A DNA stretch of 14,235 nucleotides, from contig JBBRFH010000063.1 in NCBI GenBank assembly GCA_038224615.1, forward strand, positions 1 to 14,235, read 5' to 3'. Positions 6,511 to 14,147 of the stretch are shown here, in pieces (the first letter of the stretch is position 1; each line of letters starts with the position of its first letter). The notes beneath the pieces were generated by a model. The model worked only from the letters and a program-made list of their open reading frames with translations, made no database searches and was not told where the DNA came from. Made by a program: the position numbers and the translations under genes. The stretch comes from JBBRFH01 sp038224615. GTDB taxonomy: Bacteria > Planctomycetota > Phycisphaerae > Tepidisphaerales > Tepidisphaeraceae.

Positions 6511-8424
6511 ATGGCCGCAAAAAAACGTGTGATCGTCGTGGGTGGTGGTCTCGCTGGTCTGGCTTGTGCGATCAAGCTGGCCGAGCAAGGCGTCGAAGTT
6601 GATCTCTTCTCCATGGTGCCGGTGAAGCGCTCTCACAGCGTCTGCGCCCAGGGCGGCATCAATGCCTGCAACGAAATTGCCCGACAGCAGGGGTATAGCG
6701 AATGGATGCACTTTGACGAGACTGCCCTCGGCGGCGACTTCCTCGCCGACCAGCCCCCGATACTGGAAATGTGCAACTGGGCGCCGCGGATCATCGATCT
6801 CCTTGACCGCATGGGCGTCCCCTTCAACCGCACCCCCGAAGGCCAGCGCGACCTGCGGCTGTTCGGCGGATCGCTCTTCAAACGCACTTTCTTCGCAGGT
6901 GCCACGACGGGCCAGCAATTGCTGTATGCCCTCGACGAACAAACCCGTCGCTACGAGGCCGAAGGCAAGGTCAACAAGTTCGAGTTCTGGGAATTCCTCT
7001 GGCCGGTGCTGCACGAAGGCGTCTGCGTCGGCATCGTCGCCCAGGACATGCGGACGATGGAAATCCGCGCCTTCCGCGGCGACGCCGTGGTCATGGCAAC
7101 CGGCGGCAACGGACTGATCTTCGGCAAGAGCACGCTCTCGGTCATCTGCACCGGCGGCGCGGTCAGCCGCTGCTTCCAGGCCGGTGCCAAGCTCTGCAAT
7201 CCCGAGATGATCCAGGTTCACCCCACCGCCATCCCCGGCGAGGACAAATGTCGCCTGATCAGCGAATCCGCCCGCGGCGAAGGCGGCCGCGTCTGGGTGC
7301 CCAAGAAAGCCGGCGACCCACGCCCGCCCAACAGCATCCCGGAAAACGAACGCGACTACTTCCTCGAGCGCATGTACCCCAAGTACGGCAACCTCGTCCC
7401 GCGCGACATCGCCACCCGCGAACTGTTCAAGATGTGCCTTGACGGCTTTGGCGTGGGCGGCGGCAACATGGTCTACCTCGACCTGCGCGACAAGGTGAAG
7501 GAACTGGGTCGCGAGAAGGTGCTCGGCAAGCTCGAAGGCATTCTCGAAATCTACGAGAAGTTCGTCGGTGCCGATCCGCTCGCCGAGCCGATGAAGATCT
7601 TCCCCGCCGTCCACTACTCCATGGGCGGCATGTGGGCCGGCTACACCAAGGACGAAAAGACCGGTGGCATGAAGCTTGGCGATCCCAAGAACCTCATGAC
7701 CAACATCCCCGGCCTCTACACCATGGGCGAGGCCAGCTTCCACTACCACGGCGCCAATCGCCTGGGTGCCAACTCGCTCTTGAGCTGCATCTTCGACGGG
7801 CTCTTCGGCGGGATGAGCATCAAGAACTACATCAACGACGTCGCCCCCTACCCGGCGGCCGAGGTCGATTCGTCGGTCTTCGACAGCGTCGTCAAGCAGG
7901 AAATCGCCAAGCAGGACGTGCTGGTCAAGAGCACCGGCAACGAAAACCCGTACGTCATCTGGCAGGAAATGGGCAAGTGGATGACCGACTACTGCACGGT
8001 CGTTCGTTACAACGACAAGCTCGAACTGCTGCTTAAGCAAATCGAAACCTGGAAGGAACGCTACAGCCGCGTCCGCCTCAGTGACACCGGCATGTACACC
8101 AACCAGAACCTTTCGTTCGCCCGGGCGCTGGGCGACATGATCTACAACGCCGAGGCGATTGTGCGAGGCGCGCTCAACCGCAACGAGAGCCGCGGCGCGC
8201 ACTACAAGCCGGATTTCCCCGACCGCGACGACCCCAACTTCATGCGGACGACGATCGCCTCGTACAATCCGGCGACCAAGTCGGTGTCGATCAATTACTC
8301 CGCGGTTGACACCAGCCTGGTGCAGCCGCGCCCGCGCACCTATGGCAAGGGCGGCACCGGCGTCGCCACCAAGCCGACCGCTGCCGACATCGCTCCGCAA
8401 CCGGCGATGGCCGACGTGGTATAG
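6511..8424 (+). CDS. sdhA: Succinate dehydrogenase / fumarate reductase flavoprotein subunit
   Basis: Catalytic subunit of complex II, oxidising succinate to fumarate with covalently bound FAD on the cytoplasmic face of the membrane. It has 637 residues, normal for the Bacillus-type enzyme. The N-terminal dinucleotide fold reads VIVVGGGLAGLACAIKLAE (GxGxxG around residues 11-16). SHSVCAQGGINA carries His42, the expected covalent FAD attachment site. Substrate and catalytic residues are present: HPTAIP (His237), ESARGEGGR (253-260), PRDIATRE with the proton-shuttle Arg298, VHYSMGG (His368), and GEASFHYHGANRLGANSLL with Arg417. The tail after about residue 600 is Pro/Ala/Thr rich and unlike the family core. 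The start ATG 6511 has only a weak upstream site. Transcription probably runs on from the sdhC promoter. No sdhB follows; the next gene is a glycosyltransferase 34 bases on. Identification is firm; direction (succinate dehydrogenase against fumarate reductase) cannot be told from this subunit alone. Confidence 0.96.
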   Translation: MAAKKRVIVVGGGLAGLACAIKLAEQGVEVDLFSMVPVKRSHSVCAQGGINACNEIARQQGYSEWMHFDETALGGDFLADQPPILEMCNWAPRIIDLLDRMGVPFNRTPEGQRDLRLFGGSLFKRTFFAGATTGQQLLYALDEQTRRYEAEGKVNKFEFWEFLWPVLHEGVCVGIVAQDMRTMEIRAFRGDAVVMATGGNGLIFGKSTLSVICTGGAVSRCFQAGAKLCNPEMIQVHPTAIPGEDKCRLISESARGEGGRVWVPKKAGDPRPPNSIPENERDYFLERMYPKYGNLVPRDIATRELFKMCLDGFGVGGGNMVYLDLRDKVKELGREKVLGKLEGILEIYEKFVGADPLAEPMKIFPAVHYSMGGMWAGYTKDEKTGGMKLGDPKNLMTNIPGLYTMGEASFHYHGANRLGANSLLSCIFDGLFGGMSIKNYINDVAPYPAAEVDSSVFDSVVKQEIAKQDVLVKSTGNENPYVIWQEMGKWMTDYCTVVRYNDKLELLLKQIETWKERYSRVRLSDTGMYTNQNLSFARALGDMIYNAEAIVRGALNRNESRGAHYKPDFPDRDDPNFMRTTIASYNPATKSVSINYSAVDTSLVQPRPRTYGKGGTGVATKPTAADIAPQPAMADVV

Positions 8425-8458
8425 TCCGCCTGCGCCGCCCCGCGCACGCTGACTGAAG

Positions 8459-10027
8459 ATGACCGACACACCGGCCGCCGACGATTCGCAGCAGGATGAT
8501 CGCGAGACCCCCATCGCGCCGCCCCCCGCCGCACATCGTCGGCGGCCGTTTCTTTTGCTGTCGCTGATCCTCGTCCTCGCGCTCGCCTTGCGATTGCCTG
8601 GTTTCGCCGCCCCGCTCTGGTGGGATGAACTCGTCTCGATCGAGGCCGCCTACGGCCACGTCCTGGCCACCGAGTCGCTCCCGCGCGACACGCTCATCGA
8701 CGTTGCGCCGAATGATCTCGCCCCAGCGTCCGCCGCGCCGATCACAAAAATCTGGACGTCGCTGGAGCACGAGGCCAATCCGCCGCTGTATTACGTGCTG
8801 CTGCGGGCGTGGATGATGTGTTTCGGGCACGGCGACCTTTCCGTGCGGGCGCTGTCGCTGGTGCTGGGACTGGCGACGATCGTTCTCACCTACGCGACCG
8901 CGCGGCAGCGGCTTGGTTCGACCCCTTCGCTCTTCGTCGCTGTATTGATGGCCGTATCGGTGACGGCGATTTACTACGCACAGGAGGTCCGCGCGTACGC
9001 CATGCTGATGGCGCTGACCGCGCTGGCAATGTTGCTCGCCGAGCGATGGGCCGTACACGGCCGGACCGCCGCCGGGAGGGTCGGCCTCACGATCACGCTG
9101 GCGCTCCTGCCGCTCACGCACTATTACGGCATCGCACCCGCGGCGGCGGTCGTGCTATACGTGGTCATCGCGCTGCGCGGTCGGGATCGTCTGTGGGCAA
9201 TTGTCGTCGCGGGAATCGCCGCGATGATTTTCTCGATCGCGTGGGGACCATGGCTGCTGAAATTGCAGATCGATCCGCGGCGCCACGCCTGGCTGCAATC
9301 GTCGGCCGACGACGCGGCGGCCCAAACCGTGTTGCGCATCGCGGCGGCTCCCGCGCGCCTCCTGATCAATGTCCCACCGGCGTTTGTCGGCTGGTTTGCA
9401 TGGTCGATTCTGCTTCTCGCCGCGCCCCTGCTGCTGTGGCGGCGGTCGCCGGCGTTGCGGTTGCCGGGCCTGATTCTGCTCGCCGTCATCGCGCTGCCCG
9501 CGTTTCGCGATCTCGCCGGCGGCATGACGCAGTTGCAGCACATTCGCTATCTCATCGCCGCCGTCCCCGCCGCCGCGATTGCGGTGTCGGCCCTGCTGTG
9601 GTGGATCCGCAAGCCGCTACACCGCGGGATCGGAATAACACTGTTGCTGTGCGTCATTGCCATCGGTTTCCATCCGAGGTTTTTTCCGCACCGCGAGCAA
9701 TGGTCGGAGCTGATCGCGTCGATTCGCCATGCCCGCTCCCAACGCCCGACTCCGCTCGTGATCATCAGCGATCCCGAGCGATACCACGGCAACATCGCCC
9801 CGCTCATGGCGTTGCTGCGCTACGCCCCGGATCAGGCCCGAGACGTCGTCCTATCCGAGCAATCGTCGCAAGCGCAGCTTCCCCAGCAGGTCATCGAGGG
9901 AAATGAGGTCGTGCTTCTTTTTTGCGGCGGCACGCAGCCGCTGCGCCCTTCTCAACTCCGGTCGTGGGATGTTGTAGGCAGCACGCGACTCACCGACTAC
10001 ACGCTCTTGCACGTCCGCCGTCCATAG
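8459..10027 (+). CDS. GT-C glycosyltransferase, family 39/PMT-like multi-pass membrane protein
   Basis: Predicted polyprenyl-phosphate-sugar-dependent glycosyltransferase of the inner membrane, 522 residues. After a polar Pro-rich N-terminus (about 1-30) come about ten hydrophobic helices. The first extracytoplasmic loop has the catalytic-type acidic pair WWDE (Asp56-Glu57). It is followed by HEANPPLYYVLLRAW (about 104-118), typical of bacterial PMT_2/ArnT-like enzymes. The second loop has YYAQEVRAYAMLMAL with the conserved E-x-R-x-Y (Glu176, Arg178, Tyr180). Acceptor (protein, lipid or glycan) cannot be read from the sequence. The C-terminal 120 residues after the last helix form a soluble domain, with no motif I recognise. 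ATG 8459 follows TGAAG closely and lies 34 bases after the sdhA stop, so read-through from the sdh promoter is plausible although the functions are unrelated. It converges with the next gene, with 11 bases between the stops. Fold assignment is firm, family number less so. Confidence 0.85.
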   Translation: MTDTPAADDSQQDDRETPIAPPPAAHRRRPFLLLSLILVLALALRLPGFAAPLWWDELVSIEAAYGHVLATESLPRDTLIDVAPNDLAPASAAPITKIWTSLEHEANPPLYYVLLRAWMMCFGHGDLSVRALSLVLGLATIVLTYATARQRLGSTPSLFVAVLMAVSVTAIYYAQEVRAYAMLMALTALAMLLAERWAVHGRTAAGRVGLTITLALLPLTHYYGIAPAAAVVLYVVIALRGRDRLWAIVVAGIAAMIFSIAWGPWLLKLQIDPRRHAWLQSSADDAAAQTVLRIAAAPARLLINVPPAFVGWFAWSILLLAAPLLLWRRSPALRLPGLILLAVIALPAFRDLAGGMTQLQHIRYLIAAVPAAAIAVSALLWWIRKPLHRGIGITLLLCVIAIGFHPRFFPHREQWSELIASIRHARSQRPTPLVIISDPERYHGNIAPLMALLRYAPDQARDVVLSEQSSQAQLPQQVIEGNEVVLLFCGGTQPLRPSQLRSWDVVGSTRLTDYTLLHVRRP

Positions 10028-10038
10028 GCGTGTACCGC

Positions 10039-10677
10039 TTAGCGGCTCTGCTCTTTCACGACGGGAGTCAGCCTCGCCCGCACGGTCACTTCCACAGGCG
10101 TTGCGTCCTGGGTGCGGTCGTCGCGCATGCGGAAAGTCCCGCCCACAAGCACGACCGTTGTGCCTGACTCGGTAGCCCGGAAATCGATCGCCGCCTGCAG
10201 GGGCTGCAGCACCTGTTTCCCGCCGGCAATGAAAATGCCGGTGGTGGCGTCGTCATCGCGATCGTTCTCAGCGCTGCTGCTGTTGCGGTATTCGATCCGC
10301 TGGCCGGGCAGATCTTCGAGCGATGCGGCGTCGAGCTCAAGATTGAAGTAGAAGCTGTTGCCGGCGTCACGCTCCTTCACCGCGGTGGGCGGGTCGATCG
10401 AAAAGAGCATCGCGCGCATCTTTCCGTCGGCCTTCTCAAGCACCAGTTTGGCCGGTGGAAAGGCGAACCCCTGGTTGTCGATCACGAACAGCGCAGGCTC
10501 GGATGATGGCTGTGTCGCGGGAATCGCGGCGGCTGGCTCGGTGGCGAGCGCCACCGGGGTCGGCTTAGCCGGCGTGGGCGCGGGAGGCGGCGTGACCGGC
10601 TTCTCGCGGTCGCACGCGCCCGTCGTCGTCATCGCCATGAGCAGCAGAACCGCCGAAAACTCTCGGGCGTAGTGCAT
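10039..10677 (-). CDS. Hypothetical small lipoprotein with Pro/Ala-rich linker
   Basis: Unrecognised 212-residue protein. Residues 1-22 look like a lipoprotein signal peptide (MHYAREFSAVLLLMAMTTTG then Ala-Cys), with Cys22 as the probable lipidation site. Residues 28-60 are a flexible Pro/Ala/Thr linker such as PPPAPTPAKPTPV. The remaining 150 residues alternate short strands and charged turns: ALFVIDNQGFAFPPAKLVLEK, FYFNLELDAASLEDLPGQRI, TTGIFIAGGKQVLQPLQAAI and TVVLVGGTFRMRD. This suggests a compact beta-rich extracytoplasmic domain with no catalytic motif. On the minus strand a TATACT lies at 10685-10690, only seven bases before the ATG, so the transcript could be nearly leaderless; no matching -35 is seen. 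It converges with the glycosyltransferase and diverges from a tiny ORF 24 bases away. That it is a real gene is likely from its signal peptide and domain-like layout; its function is unknown. Confidence 0.7.
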   Translation of the reverse strand: MHYAREFSAVLLLMAMTTTGACDREKPVTPPPAPTPAKPTPVALATEPAAAIPATQPSSEPALFVIDNQGFAFPPAKLVLEKADGKMRAMLFSIDPPTAVKERDAGNSFYFNLELDAASLEDLPGQRIEYRNSSSAENDRDDDATTGIFIAGGKQVLQPLQAAIDFRATESGTTVVLVGGTFRMRDDRTQDATPVEVTVRARLTPVVKEQSR

Positions 10678-10701
10678 GGCAGGAAGTATACCATCCTGAA
10701 C

Positions 10702-10821
10702 ATGGATCGAGCGCTAATCGCATCGCTCTGCGCCTTCAGTGCTACGGTCGGAATCGCGGCGGTCTATCTGTTCCGTGTGTACTGGATCGGGATGCGCTCG
10801 CTGCTGTATGCGAACCGATAG
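10702..10821 (+). CDS. Possible 39-residue single-pass membrane protein
   Basis: ATG 10702 opens a 40-codon frame ending at TAG 10819-10821. It encodes MDRALIASLCAFSATVGIAA followed by VYLFRVYWIGMRSLLYANR. Residues about 4-24 form one hydrophobic helix followed by a basic, aromatic C-terminal end, a layout common in real small membrane proteins. It exactly fills the gap between the divergent lipoprotein gene (24 bases away) and the convergent phosphoesterase gene (6 bases away). No Shine-Dalgarno is visible and I recognise no family. It may be a chance frame in high-GC DNA. Confidence 0.35.
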   Translation: MDRALIASLCAFSATVGIAAVYLFRVYWIGMRSLLYANR

Positions 10822-10827
10822 CCCGTA

Positions 10828-11685
10828 TCACACATCAATGGTCAGCACGAACTTCTGACGATACCCCGAGCCGATGTTGATCGCCTGCAGGTGGCCGATC
10901 TGTTCGCGGACGGCGAAGTGGCTGTGTCCGCAAAAAACGTGCGACACGCGCCGGTCGTCGAGCAATACCTGTCCCAGTCGGTCGCTGCCCAGGTAGGCGC
11001 GGGCGAAATCCCACGGCCCCGACCCCGAGTGCCGCGGCGGGAGCAGTTGCCGAAACGGAACGTGATGCACCGCAGCGATGACTCTCGCCGCCTTCGTGCG
11101 CTCCAGTGAGGAGCGCAACCCGGCGAGGCGTTGATCGAGGAACGCGACATCGCTTCTGCCGAGTTTCACGAACTTCGCATCGTTCCACCGCGCCACGATC
11201 TGCCGGGCGGCATCGGTGACGTCTTCATCGAGCAAATGCTGATACGCCGTCAGATGCTCGGCGGCGCCCGGGGAGACTTTGGCTTCGTAGAACCGTCGCG
11301 GCACGTCGAGCGATTCGGGCGCATACGAGTAGTCGTACCAGCCGACCGAACCGACAAACGCGACGCCATCGAGTTCAAACGGATCGGACTCCAGCCAATG
11401 CCATCCGAGCGCGCGGACCCGGGCCGGCAGTTGGTCAACGAAGATCGCATGACTGTCGGCACGCTTGGTCCAGAGTTCGTGATTGCCCGCGACGAACAGC
11501 TTCGGCCCGTCGAAGTGAATGCGCGACAGCGCCGCCTCGAGCTGCCCTTCGTCCGCCGTCGCGGTGTCACCGACGAGGAGCAGGACATCGCCCTTGGCCG
11601 AGTTGATCTGCGCAATCGCATCGTCCGCAACCGGCCGGGAGCGGGCGTGATTGGCGTGGAGATCGGCAGTGACGATGAGTCGCAT
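10828..11685 (-). CDS. Calcineurin-like metallophosphoesterase
   Basis: Cytoplasmic two-metal phosphoesterase of 285 residues. The full set of family motifs is visible: TADLHANH (Asp8, His10), LLLVGDTA (Asp40), VAGNHE (Asn68, His69), AAVHHVPF (His207/His208) and FCGHSHFA (His254, His256). It ends shortly after a GSGYR strand, as whole-domain members do. The stretch between about residues 105 and 200 carries a helical insert typical of the broader family but gives no substrate clue; a nucleotide, phosphosugar or phosphodiester substrate are all possible. The frame is open upstream to an ATG at 11769, but that region overlaps the PfkB gene and has no domain content, so ATG 11685, which begins directly with the first strand MRLIVTADLH, is chosen. 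It is the last gene of the right-hand operon, 25 bases after the PfkB stop. Family assignment is firm; substrate unknown. Confidence 0.88.
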   Translation of the reverse strand: MRLIVTADLHANHARSRPVADDAIAQINSAKGDVLLLVGDTATADEGQLEAALSRIHFDGPKLFVAGNHELWTKRADSHAIFVDQLPARVRALGWHWLESDPFELDGVAFVGSVGWYDYSYAPESLDVPRRFYEAKVSPGAAEHLTAYQHLLDEDVTDAARQIVARWNDAKFVKLGRSDVAFLDQRLAGLRSSLERTKAARVIAAVHHVPFRQLLPPRHSGSGPWDFARAYLGSDRLGQVLLDDRRVSHVFCGHSHFAVREQIGHLQAINIGSGYRQKFVLTIDV

Positions 11686-11710
11686 GGGTACGGCAGCCAA
11701 TCCAACAATG

Positions 11711-12637
11711 TCAGGATGACACGGGGGACACCTTGATTGACAAGTACAGTCGTTCGACCTCTCCGGCATCTACACCGCCGGCGATTGCGGTTTGCGCATT
11801 GGCAGCGCCGCAGGCGACACCGAGCTTAGCGGATTCGAGGATCGACCACCCCCGCTCGATTCCCGCCGCCACGCCCGCCGCCATCGAATCGCCGCTGCCG
11901 ATCGGGCTGACGACCTGCACACGCGGAGTGGCGATGGTCGACAGGATGCGCCCGTCGTGTACCCACGTCGCCTCTGCCCCATCGCTGACAATCACCGCCC
12001 GCGCGCCAGCGGCGAGCGTCCACTCGATCGCGCGGCGCAGGGCATCGTCCGTCGTCACCGGCAGCTTGGCGCACTCGCTGAGTTCAGCGCGGTTGCACTT
12101 GACGATCACACCGTGGGCGAGCGTCGCTCGCAGCGGCGTCGACTTCGCATCGACGATCGTCGGCCGGCCCTTCACACGGATGGCGATCTGCTCGTAGAGC
12201 GTCTCCGGCGCACCCGGTGCGATCGTGCCCGAGCAGACAACGACGGCGGCGTCGATCGCGATCTGGTCGATGACGCGCAGCAGTTGTTCGACTTCCACGG
12301 CGTCGGTCGGGCCGGCTTCTTCAATGAGTTCGGTGGCGTGCGCCGTGGCCCGCTCGATCATGGTGATGCACACGCGCGTCGGCGAACGGCTTTCGACAAA
12401 AGCGTGCGTGATCCCGAGCGAATCGAGGTCGGCCCGCACCGACCGCCCCGGCTCGCCGCCGAGCAGGCCTGTGCAGACAGGGGCATGGCCGATCGTCTTT
12501 AGCGCGCGCGCCACGTTCGTGCTCTTGCCCGCTGCCGCCACGCGCACTTCGATCGCACGGTTGACGGCATCGAGCGTTATGCGATCGAAGATCATCGATC
12601 GCGCCAGTGCTGGCGTTGTCCCGATGGTGAGAATCAT
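11711..12637 (-). CDS. PfkB-family sugar-phosphate kinase (FruK/LacC-like)
   Basis: ATP-dependent carbohydrate kinase of 308 residues, closest in pattern to 1-phosphofructokinase and tagatose-6-phosphate kinase. Seen in order: MILTIGTTPALARSMIFD, AAGKSTNVARALKTIGHA (residues 35-52), a TELIEEAGP segment at 102-110 that matches the TEINEPGP phosphosugar loop of FruK/LacC, SGTIAPGAPETLYEQI (136-151), KCNRAELSE (180-188), and the anion-hole and catalytic motif SPIGSGDSMAAGVAAGI (244-260) with Asp250 as catalytic base. The first PfkB signature is altered: the usual GGKG is AGKS. The frame is open to ATG 12697, but ATG 12637 begins at the first beta strand and overlaps the GNAT stop as ATGA, implying translational coupling. 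The physiological substrate is uncertain because no phosphotransferase system or aldolase gene is near. Superfamily firm, subfamily probable. Confidence 0.85.
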   Translation of the reverse strand: MILTIGTTPALARSMIFDRITLDAVNRAIEVRVAAAGKSTNVARALKTIGHAPVCTGLLGGEPGRSVRADLDSLGITHAFVESRSPTRVCITMIERATAHATELIEEAGPTDAVEVEQLLRVIDQIAIDAAVVVCSGTIAPGAPETLYEQIAIRVKGRPTIVDAKSTPLRATLAHGVIVKCNRAELSECAKLPVTTDDALRRAIEWTLAAGARAVIVSDGAEATWVHDGRILSTIATPRVQVVSPIGSGDSMAAGVAAGIERGWSILESAKLGVACGAANAQTAIAGGVDAGEVERLYLSIKVSPVSS

Positions 12638-13122
12638 TCGTTTGCCCCGCTGTTGACCGATAGCAGCATCTCGAGTGTCGACACGCGGAATCCGCACGAT
12701 GCGAACAGGCTCCGCGCCGCCTCATTGGGTGCTGCCGTCTGCAGGCGGATCTGCTTCACACCCAACGCCGTGAAGCGCTCGACGACCAGCATCGCCATCT
12801 GTCGGCCGACGCCTTCGTGGCGGTACTGCTCATCGACCCATAGGTCATGCACCCAGCCGCACTCGGGCGTCCAGTAGATCGGGATTTCCGCCTCGATTGT
12901 ACACACGACATACCCCACGAGCCGGCCGTCGTGCTCAGCCACCAGGAACACACTGCGGGCGCGATCACGCACGCGACCACGCAGCCATGAATCGTACATC
13001 CGCTCAGGATGCTCCTTGGTGCGGAATCGATCGGCGTCCCATGCTTCGTGCAGCGCGCAAATCTTCGCCACCATCGGCAACACGCCGGCCACGTCCGCGT
13101 CGGTCGCGTCTCGAATCTCCAT
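12634..13122 (-). CDS. GNAT-family N-acetyltransferase
   Basis: Acetyl-CoA-dependent N-acyltransferase of 162 residues, a full-length single GNAT domain. It opens with the typical MEIRDATDADVAGVLPMVAK. The central strands are FLVAEHDGRLVGYVVC and GWVHDLWVDEQYR. The acetyl-CoA pyrophosphate loop is YRHEGVGRQMAMLVVERF (Arg101, Gly104, Gly106), and the C-terminal motif is APNEAARSLFASCGF (about 131-145). The acceptor cannot be predicted. An ATG at 13164 is in frame but overlaps the dipeptidase gene. ATG 13122 has AGGA six bases upstream, formed partly from the dipeptidase TAG stop, so coupled translation is likely. Its own stop overlaps the PfkB start. It shares an operon with a deacetylase-like gene, which could mean opposite reactions on one class of substrate, but that is inference. 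Confidence 0.88.
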   Translation of the reverse strand: MEIRDATDADVAGVLPMVAKICALHEAWDADRFRTKEHPERMYDSWLRGRVRDRARSVFLVAEHDGRLVGYVVCTIEAEIPIYWTPECGWVHDLWVDEQYRHEGVGRQMAMLVVERFTALGVKQIRLQTAAPNEAARSLFASCGFRVSTLEMLLSVNSGANE

Positions 13123-13130
13123 GGCGAATC

Positions 13131-14147
13131 CTATGCGAGGTGCTGATTGAAGAAGGCCGCCCAATTGCCGAGGAGGACGCGGGCGATCGCGGCGTCGTCG
13201 AACCCGCCTGCCCGCAGCGCGTCGGCGACGCGCGAAAGGTCGGCGCTGGTCTCGATCTCGACCGGAATCTGCTCGCGCCCTAAGCCGCCATCCATGTCGG
13301 TCCCGAGGCCGACGTGATGGTCGTCGCCTGCGAGATCGCAGACATGCTTCAGGTGTACAACGACATCGGCCAGCGTAGCCCGGCGCTTGCCATACTGGTC
13401 ATGGCGAAGAAGAAATCGGTCGTAGAAGTTGATGCCGACAATCCCGCCACGCTCGACGATGGCGCGGATCATGTCATCGCTGAGATGCCGCTCGAGCGGG
13501 TCGCTGCCGACGATCGCGCGGCAGTTGCTGTGCGAGGCGATGACCGGACGACGGGCGATCTCGAGCAAGTTCCAGAACGACTGCTCGGCCAGGTGCGAGG
13601 CGTCGTGGATCATTCGCAATTGATCGATCTCGCCCACCAGCGCGCGGCCGTCAGACGTAAGCGGACCGGGTTCGCCCGTGCCGCCGGCGTAGCGCGTGGC
13701 ATGCCAGGCGAGGCCGATGATGCGGACACCGCGGTCGTGGAAGAGTCGAAGATCATCGGCGTGGCGGACGCCATCGGCACCTTCGAGGAGCGTAATTGAT
13801 TGCGTGGCACAGGCGCCCCGCCCGTGATTTTCCGAAGACACGGGCGAGATGCCCGTGCTACGAATCAGGTCGCCGGCCGCATTCCATTCGTCATAGATGC
13901 GAATTTGTTCGATCGCCTGCGCGAACGCTTCGTCGCCATTGCGATAACCCGCGCGGCCGTTGATCGACGGCTCGCAAAAAATCGTGGCGCAGATGTGCGT
14001 GACGTTGCCGGCGCGGAGATCGGGCAGGCCGACGGTGGCGATCTCGGTCTCGACGACCGGCTGCTCGCGCGCCGGCGTCCGCACGTCACGGCCGCGCATC
14101 ACGTTCATCGCCAGATCGAGGTGGGCATCGAAGATCGGCAGACTCAT
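13131..14147 (-). CDS. Membrane dipeptidase family M19 metallohydrolase, with a repeat inserted in the reading frame
   Basis: Zinc-dependent dipeptidase of the renal-dipeptidase (M19) family, 338 residues. Such enzymes cleave L-X or L-D dipeptides. No signal peptide or anchor is visible, so it should be cytoplasmic. Metal-site motifs: FDAHLD (His9, Asp11), LLEGADGV (Glu122), HDASHL (His185), VIASHSNCRAI (His206) and GLGTDMDGG (Asp284, Asp286). Length and spacing fit the family. Residues 96-115 (TGISPVSSENHGRGACAT within) do not look like family sequence and are encoded by a double-hairpin repeat at 13804-13860. This sits in a variable linker ahead of the Glu122 strand, so activity is probably kept. 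Its ATG overlaps the stop of the upstream deacetylase-like gene (ATGA), and the GNAT gene starts 8 bases after its stop. Some bacterial relatives act on acyl-amino acids or cleave D-amino-acid-containing dipeptides; the substrate here is unknown. Confidence 0.9.
   Translation of the reverse strand: MSLPIFDAHLDLAMNVMRGRDVRTPAREQPVVETEIATVGLPDLRAGNVTHICATIFCEPSINGRAGYRNGDEAFAQAIEQIRIYDEWNAAGDLIRSTGISPVSSENHGRGACATQSITLLEGADGVRHADDLRLFHDRGVRIIGLAWHATRYAGGTGEPGPLTSDGRALVGEIDQLRMIHDASHLAEQSFWNLLEIARRPVIASHSNCRAIVGSDPLERHLSDDMIRAIVERGGIVGINFYDRFLLRHDQYGKRRATLADVVVHLKHVCDLAGDDHHVGLGTDMDGGLGREQIPVEIETSADLSRVADALRAGGFDDAAIARVLLGNWAAFFNQHLA
13804..13860. repeat. Double-hairpin palindromic repeat inside the dipeptidase gene
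   Basis: Two adjacent small palindromes: CACAGGC (13808-13814) with GCCCGTG (13820-13826), loop GCCCC, one G-T-type mismatch; and CACGGGC (13839-13845) with GCCCGTG (13851-13857), loop GAGAT, perfect. The outer ends (GTGGCACAGGC and GCCCGTGCTA) are also largely complementary, so the unit can fold as one long or two short hairpins. It is translated in frame on the minus strand as residues 96-115 of the dipeptidase. Peptides of the TGILPV/GRDARAT kind are, from memory, dispersed repeats in planctomycete and verrucomicrobial genomes. No second copy is in this window. Confidence 0.7.

Noticed and set aside
6112..8514. An 800-codon open frame on the minus strand across sdhC end and sdhA
   Set aside because: It is antisense to the unmistakable sdhA, its translation is rich in Val/Asp/His/Gly with no domain, and such mirror frames are expected in high-GC genes.
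8291..9121. A 276-codon Arg/Gln-rich minus-strand frame over the start of the glycosyltransferase
   Set aside because: Shadow composition; the plus strand has the helices and the WWDE and NPPLYY motifs.
10035..10045. CCGC-TTA-GCGG hairpin between convergent glycosyltransferase and lipoprotein genes, as a terminator
   Set aside because: Stem of only four pairs, overlapping the lipoprotein stop codon, without a T-tract.
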